38,860 nt of DNA. Source: an uncultured Bacilli bacterium. Lineage in GTDB: Bacteria; Bacillota_I; Bacilli_A; RF39; UBA660. The translations under genes and the position numbers were made by a program. The notes under the pieces were generated by a model. That model had not been told where the DNA came from and did not search any database. It was given only the letters and a program-made list of their open reading frames with translations. The first letter of the stretch is position 1; each line of letters begins with the position of its first letter. Positions 36,614 through 38,860 of the stretch are shown in pieces. The stretch spans positions 1-38,860 of the forward strand of contig CANQIV010000004.1 in assembly GCA_947624135.1 (NCBI GenBank). Reading direction: 5' to 3'.

Positions 36614-36650
36614 AGTCTATATTATTTTATTAATAGTAAGACTTTTTTTT
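36614..36650 (+). terminator. plus-oriented terminator-like hairpin in the intergenic region/5' UTR of a minus-strand gene
   Basis: AGTCT-A-TATTATT ... AATAGTA-AGACT followed by TTTTTTTT. Confidence 0.5.
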
Positions 36651-36794
36651 AAATTTGTTAATTTTATGTATGCATTTGAATTTAATATATATTTATAATA
36701 TCTCCCCTTATCATATTCTATGAAGCTAAACTTTAACTGTAAATGGTATATGTTTATAAATTTATTGAAATAAAATATATTATAAAATTAAAAA

Positions 36795-36815
36795 AAAAGG
36801 GGAATCCCTTTTTAA
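36795..36815 (-). terminator. intrinsic terminator of the collagen-like gene
   Basis: AAAAAGGG-gaat-CCCTTTTT overlapping the stop codon; minus-strand T-run. Confidence 0.65.
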
Positions 36816-37546
36816 TCTAATTTTTTAACTATTAGCGATGCATTTACACCATTACCAGGTAGATTTATTGTTTCAGTTTGTGTACCTTGTAGTGTTAAAT
36901 TAATTTGATCTCCTTCATTTAAAGTAGTTATTACGCTTCCATTATATTCAGTAAGTGCAGATTGAGTTAAATTTTTTTCAATAGAAGCTCCATCGATATC
37001 GTTTTCACCATTTTTTACAGCTAAAGTTGTATTACCACCAGTTGTAGCAGATACTAGTGCATAGTATGTAATTTCATAAACTCCACTTTCATTAATAGTA
37101 ATATTATTTTGATTATCATATGATACGTTTGATTCTGTCATTTGTGTATCTAATTCAATAACTGTTGGATCAGTATTTTCCAAACTTACAGTTCCAGTTC
37201 CAGTGTTGTAAATACCACCAAAAGCATTTAATCCATTCGCAGGTCCAGTAGGTCCAGTTGCACCAATTTCACCTTGAGCTCCAGTAGGTCCTTGTGGAAT
37301 TGTAAATGCTAAAACAACATTATCTAAATCTCCAGTATTTGTTACAGATGCTTGGCTTCCAGGTTCACCAGTTGTAGTAGTTCCAACAGTAACACTTACA
37401 GGTCCTTGAGGACCAGTAGGTCCAATTAACCCCATACTACCCGTTGGTCCAGTAGGTCCAGTAGGCCCTATTATTGCTCCCATACATTGTGGTTTACATT
37501 TAGAATCTTCTTTTATTTTTTGTAATGCTTTTTCGTAATAATTCAA
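36812..37546 (-). CDS. collagen-like protein with BclA-like C-terminal domain
   Basis: [24 protein letters not shown]-terminal FGGIYNTGTGTVSLENTDPTVIELDTQMTESNVSYD...ITINESGVYEITYYA; TTG start after GGAGGG. Confidence 0.9.
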   Translation of the reverse strand: MNYYEKALQKIKEDSKCKPQCMGAIIGPTGPTGPTGSMGLIGPTGPQGPVSVTVGTTTTGEPGSQASVTNTGDLDNVVLAFTIPQGPTGAQGEIGATGPTGPANGLNAFGGIYNTGTGTVSLENTDPTVIELDTQMTESNVSYDNQNNITINESGVYEITYYALVSATTGGNTTLAVKNGENDIDGASIEKNLTQSALTEYNGSVITTLNEGDQINLTLQGTQTETINLPGNGVNASLIVKKLD

Positions 37547-37686
37547 AATATCCCTCCTTCATTCATAATTTATGAATTTTAAATTTTTTCAATCATAATA
37601 AATATCATCATTTAAAATAGTATTTTTTTGTATTAACACTTATAAAGTTTAAGAATATAATATAACTGATTAAGGAGGAATAAATA

Positions 37687-38679
37687 TTGAAAAAAATAAT
37701 TATTAGTTTAATAGCTATTTTATTAATAGTATTAATAGCTATAGGAGTATTGTGTAAAGGTGATAATAAAAAAGATAAAACTTTAAAAGATATTACTGTT
37801 GCTGAGGTTGCACATAGTATATTTTATGCACCTATGTATGTAGCAGATTCATTAGGATATTTTGAAGAAGAAGGATTAGATGTAGAAATAGTTTTAACAA
37901 GTGGAGCAGATGCAGTTGCAGCTGCAGTTATGAGTAAAGATGCACAAATTGGATTTTGTGGTAGTGAACAATCAATATATATATATAATGGTGGAGAAGC
38001 AGATTATTTAGTAAACTTTGCAGGTCTTACAAAAAGAGATGGAAGCTTCATAGTTGGTAGAACAGATAAAGAATTTAAAGTTGAAGATTTAAAAGGAAGC
38101 CATATAATTGCTGGTAGAGAAGGTGGTATGCCTGCAATGACACTTGAATATACATTAATGGAAAAAGGAATAAATGTAAAAGACTTAAATTTTGATACAT
38201 CAATTGCTTTTGCTTCTATGTCAGGTGCATTTATAGGAGGAACAGGAGATTATGTCGCACTTTTTGAACCTACTGCGCTTCAATTAGAAAAACAAGGATT
38301 TGGTTATGTAGTAGCTTCATTAGGTGAATTAGGAGGAGAGGTTCCATATACTACATTTATGACAAGAAAAAGTTATTTAAATGACAATAAAGATGTAATA
38401 GAAGGATTTACTAAAGCTATACAAAAAGGATTAGATTATACTTTTTCACATAACGATGAAGAAATCGCTGATATAATATTAGATTACTTTCCAGAAACAT
38501 CAAAACAAGATTTAGTAGAAACAATTAAACGCTATAGAGAAAACGATTCTTGGTATACTACAACATTTATAACTGAAGATGGATTTAAACATGTACAAGA
38601 AATAATGGATAATTCAGGTAAATTAGAAACGGAAGCACCTTATGATAAATTAGTAGATAATACTTATTCTAAAAAATAA
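37687..38679 (+). CDS. NMT1/THI5-SsuA-type ABC transporter substrate-binding protein
   Basis: AEVAHSIFYAPMYVADSLGYFEEEGLDVEIV, DLKGSHIIAGREGGMPAMTLEYTL; TTG start after AGGAGG. Confidence 0.88.
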   Translation: MKKIIISLIAILLIVLIAIGVLCKGDNKKDKTLKDITVAEVAHSIFYAPMYVADSLGYFEEEGLDVEIVLTSGADAVAAAVMSKDAQIGFCGSEQSIYIYNGGEADYLVNFAGLTKRDGSFIVGRTDKEFKVEDLKGSHIIAGREGGMPAMTLEYTLMEKGINVKDLNFDTSIAFASMSGAFIGGTGDYVALFEPTALQLEKQGFGYVVASLGELGGEVPYTTFMTRKSYLNDNKDVIEGFTKAIQKGLDYTFSHNDEEIADIILDYFPETSKQDLVETIKRYRENDSWYTTTFITEDGFKHVQEIMDNSGKLETEAPYDKLVDNTYSKK

Positions 38680-38685
38680 AACATT

Positions 38686-38717
38686 GACAAATAGGGTAAC
38701 TTATTTGTCTTTTTTTA
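38686..38717 (+). terminator. intrinsic terminator
   Basis: GACAAATA ... TATTTGTC followed by T7. Confidence 0.85.
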
Positions 38718-38860
38718 TGGTTTTAATAAACAGGTACAAAATTTGACAAAATAAATTTAATAGATACTGATAAAATAAATAAGTAGATGAAGTAAAGTAA
38801 ATGTTGGAAAAATTTAAGAGAAAATACAAGTTATACAATTAATTTGTATTTTTTTTACAT

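Noticed and set aside
34700-37480. CRISPR-like regularly repeated short sequences (ccagtaggtccagtaggccc...)
   Set aside because: They are in-frame codons of Gly-Pro-Thr collagen repeats, with no spacers of uniform length and no cas genes.
37561-37577. Perfect dyad ATTCATAA-t-TTATGAAT near the collagen gene start
   Set aside because: A/T-dominated 17-mer in very AT-rich intergenic DNA; chance occurrence is plausible, so not promoted without conservation data.
38740-38859. Leader-peptide attenuator at the right edge (ATG at 38801 encoding MLEKFKRKYKLYN, followed by AAATACAA..TTGTATTT and T-run)
   Set aside because: No SD before the ATG, the downstream gene is outside the window, and the stem is A/T-only; cannot be supported.

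Overview
The window is a very AT-rich, low-GC Gram-positive (Bacillota-like) chromosomal segment. It mixes housekeeping genes (eno, clpC-like, rpmB, dnaE, sepF, divIVA-like, T-box + ileS, murF-like, ddl, tRNA-Ser(GCU), tRNA-Arg(CCU)) with accessory or lineage-specific loci. TGA acts as a stop and TGG encodes Trp, so the code is standard (table 11). An uncultured gut Firmicutes of the RF39/Erysipelotrichia type is my guess and cannot be proven from the window. Main points: (1) a two-gene RloA/AbiLi-like ATPase + RloB/AbiLii-like TOPRIM-type defence operon with a palindromic operator candidate; (2) a SpoIIAA-like STAS gene directly followed by a SigF/SigG-type sigma gene, with no anti-sigma kinase between them and a D-I-K-G sequence replacing the D-S-S-G phosphoacceptor motif; (3) a Cse60-like 59-aa gene, absent from the ORF track, whose Shine-Dalgarno lies inside a 12-bp terminator-like hairpin; (4) three collagen-like proteins with a shared N-terminal leader and no signal peptide, one overlapping a GT2-TPR glycosyltransferase gene; (5) two candidate attenuator leaders (5265-5373, 32280-32430) with mutually exclusive terminator/antiterminator pairings; (6) an ileS T-box with a compact Stem I and no canonical competing terminator; (7) two related dyads spaced 41 bp centre to centre beside tRNA-Arg; (8) a strong, frame-specific codon-context bias (Glu is almost always GAG before Val). 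All family names come from motif recognition by eye; no searches were run.
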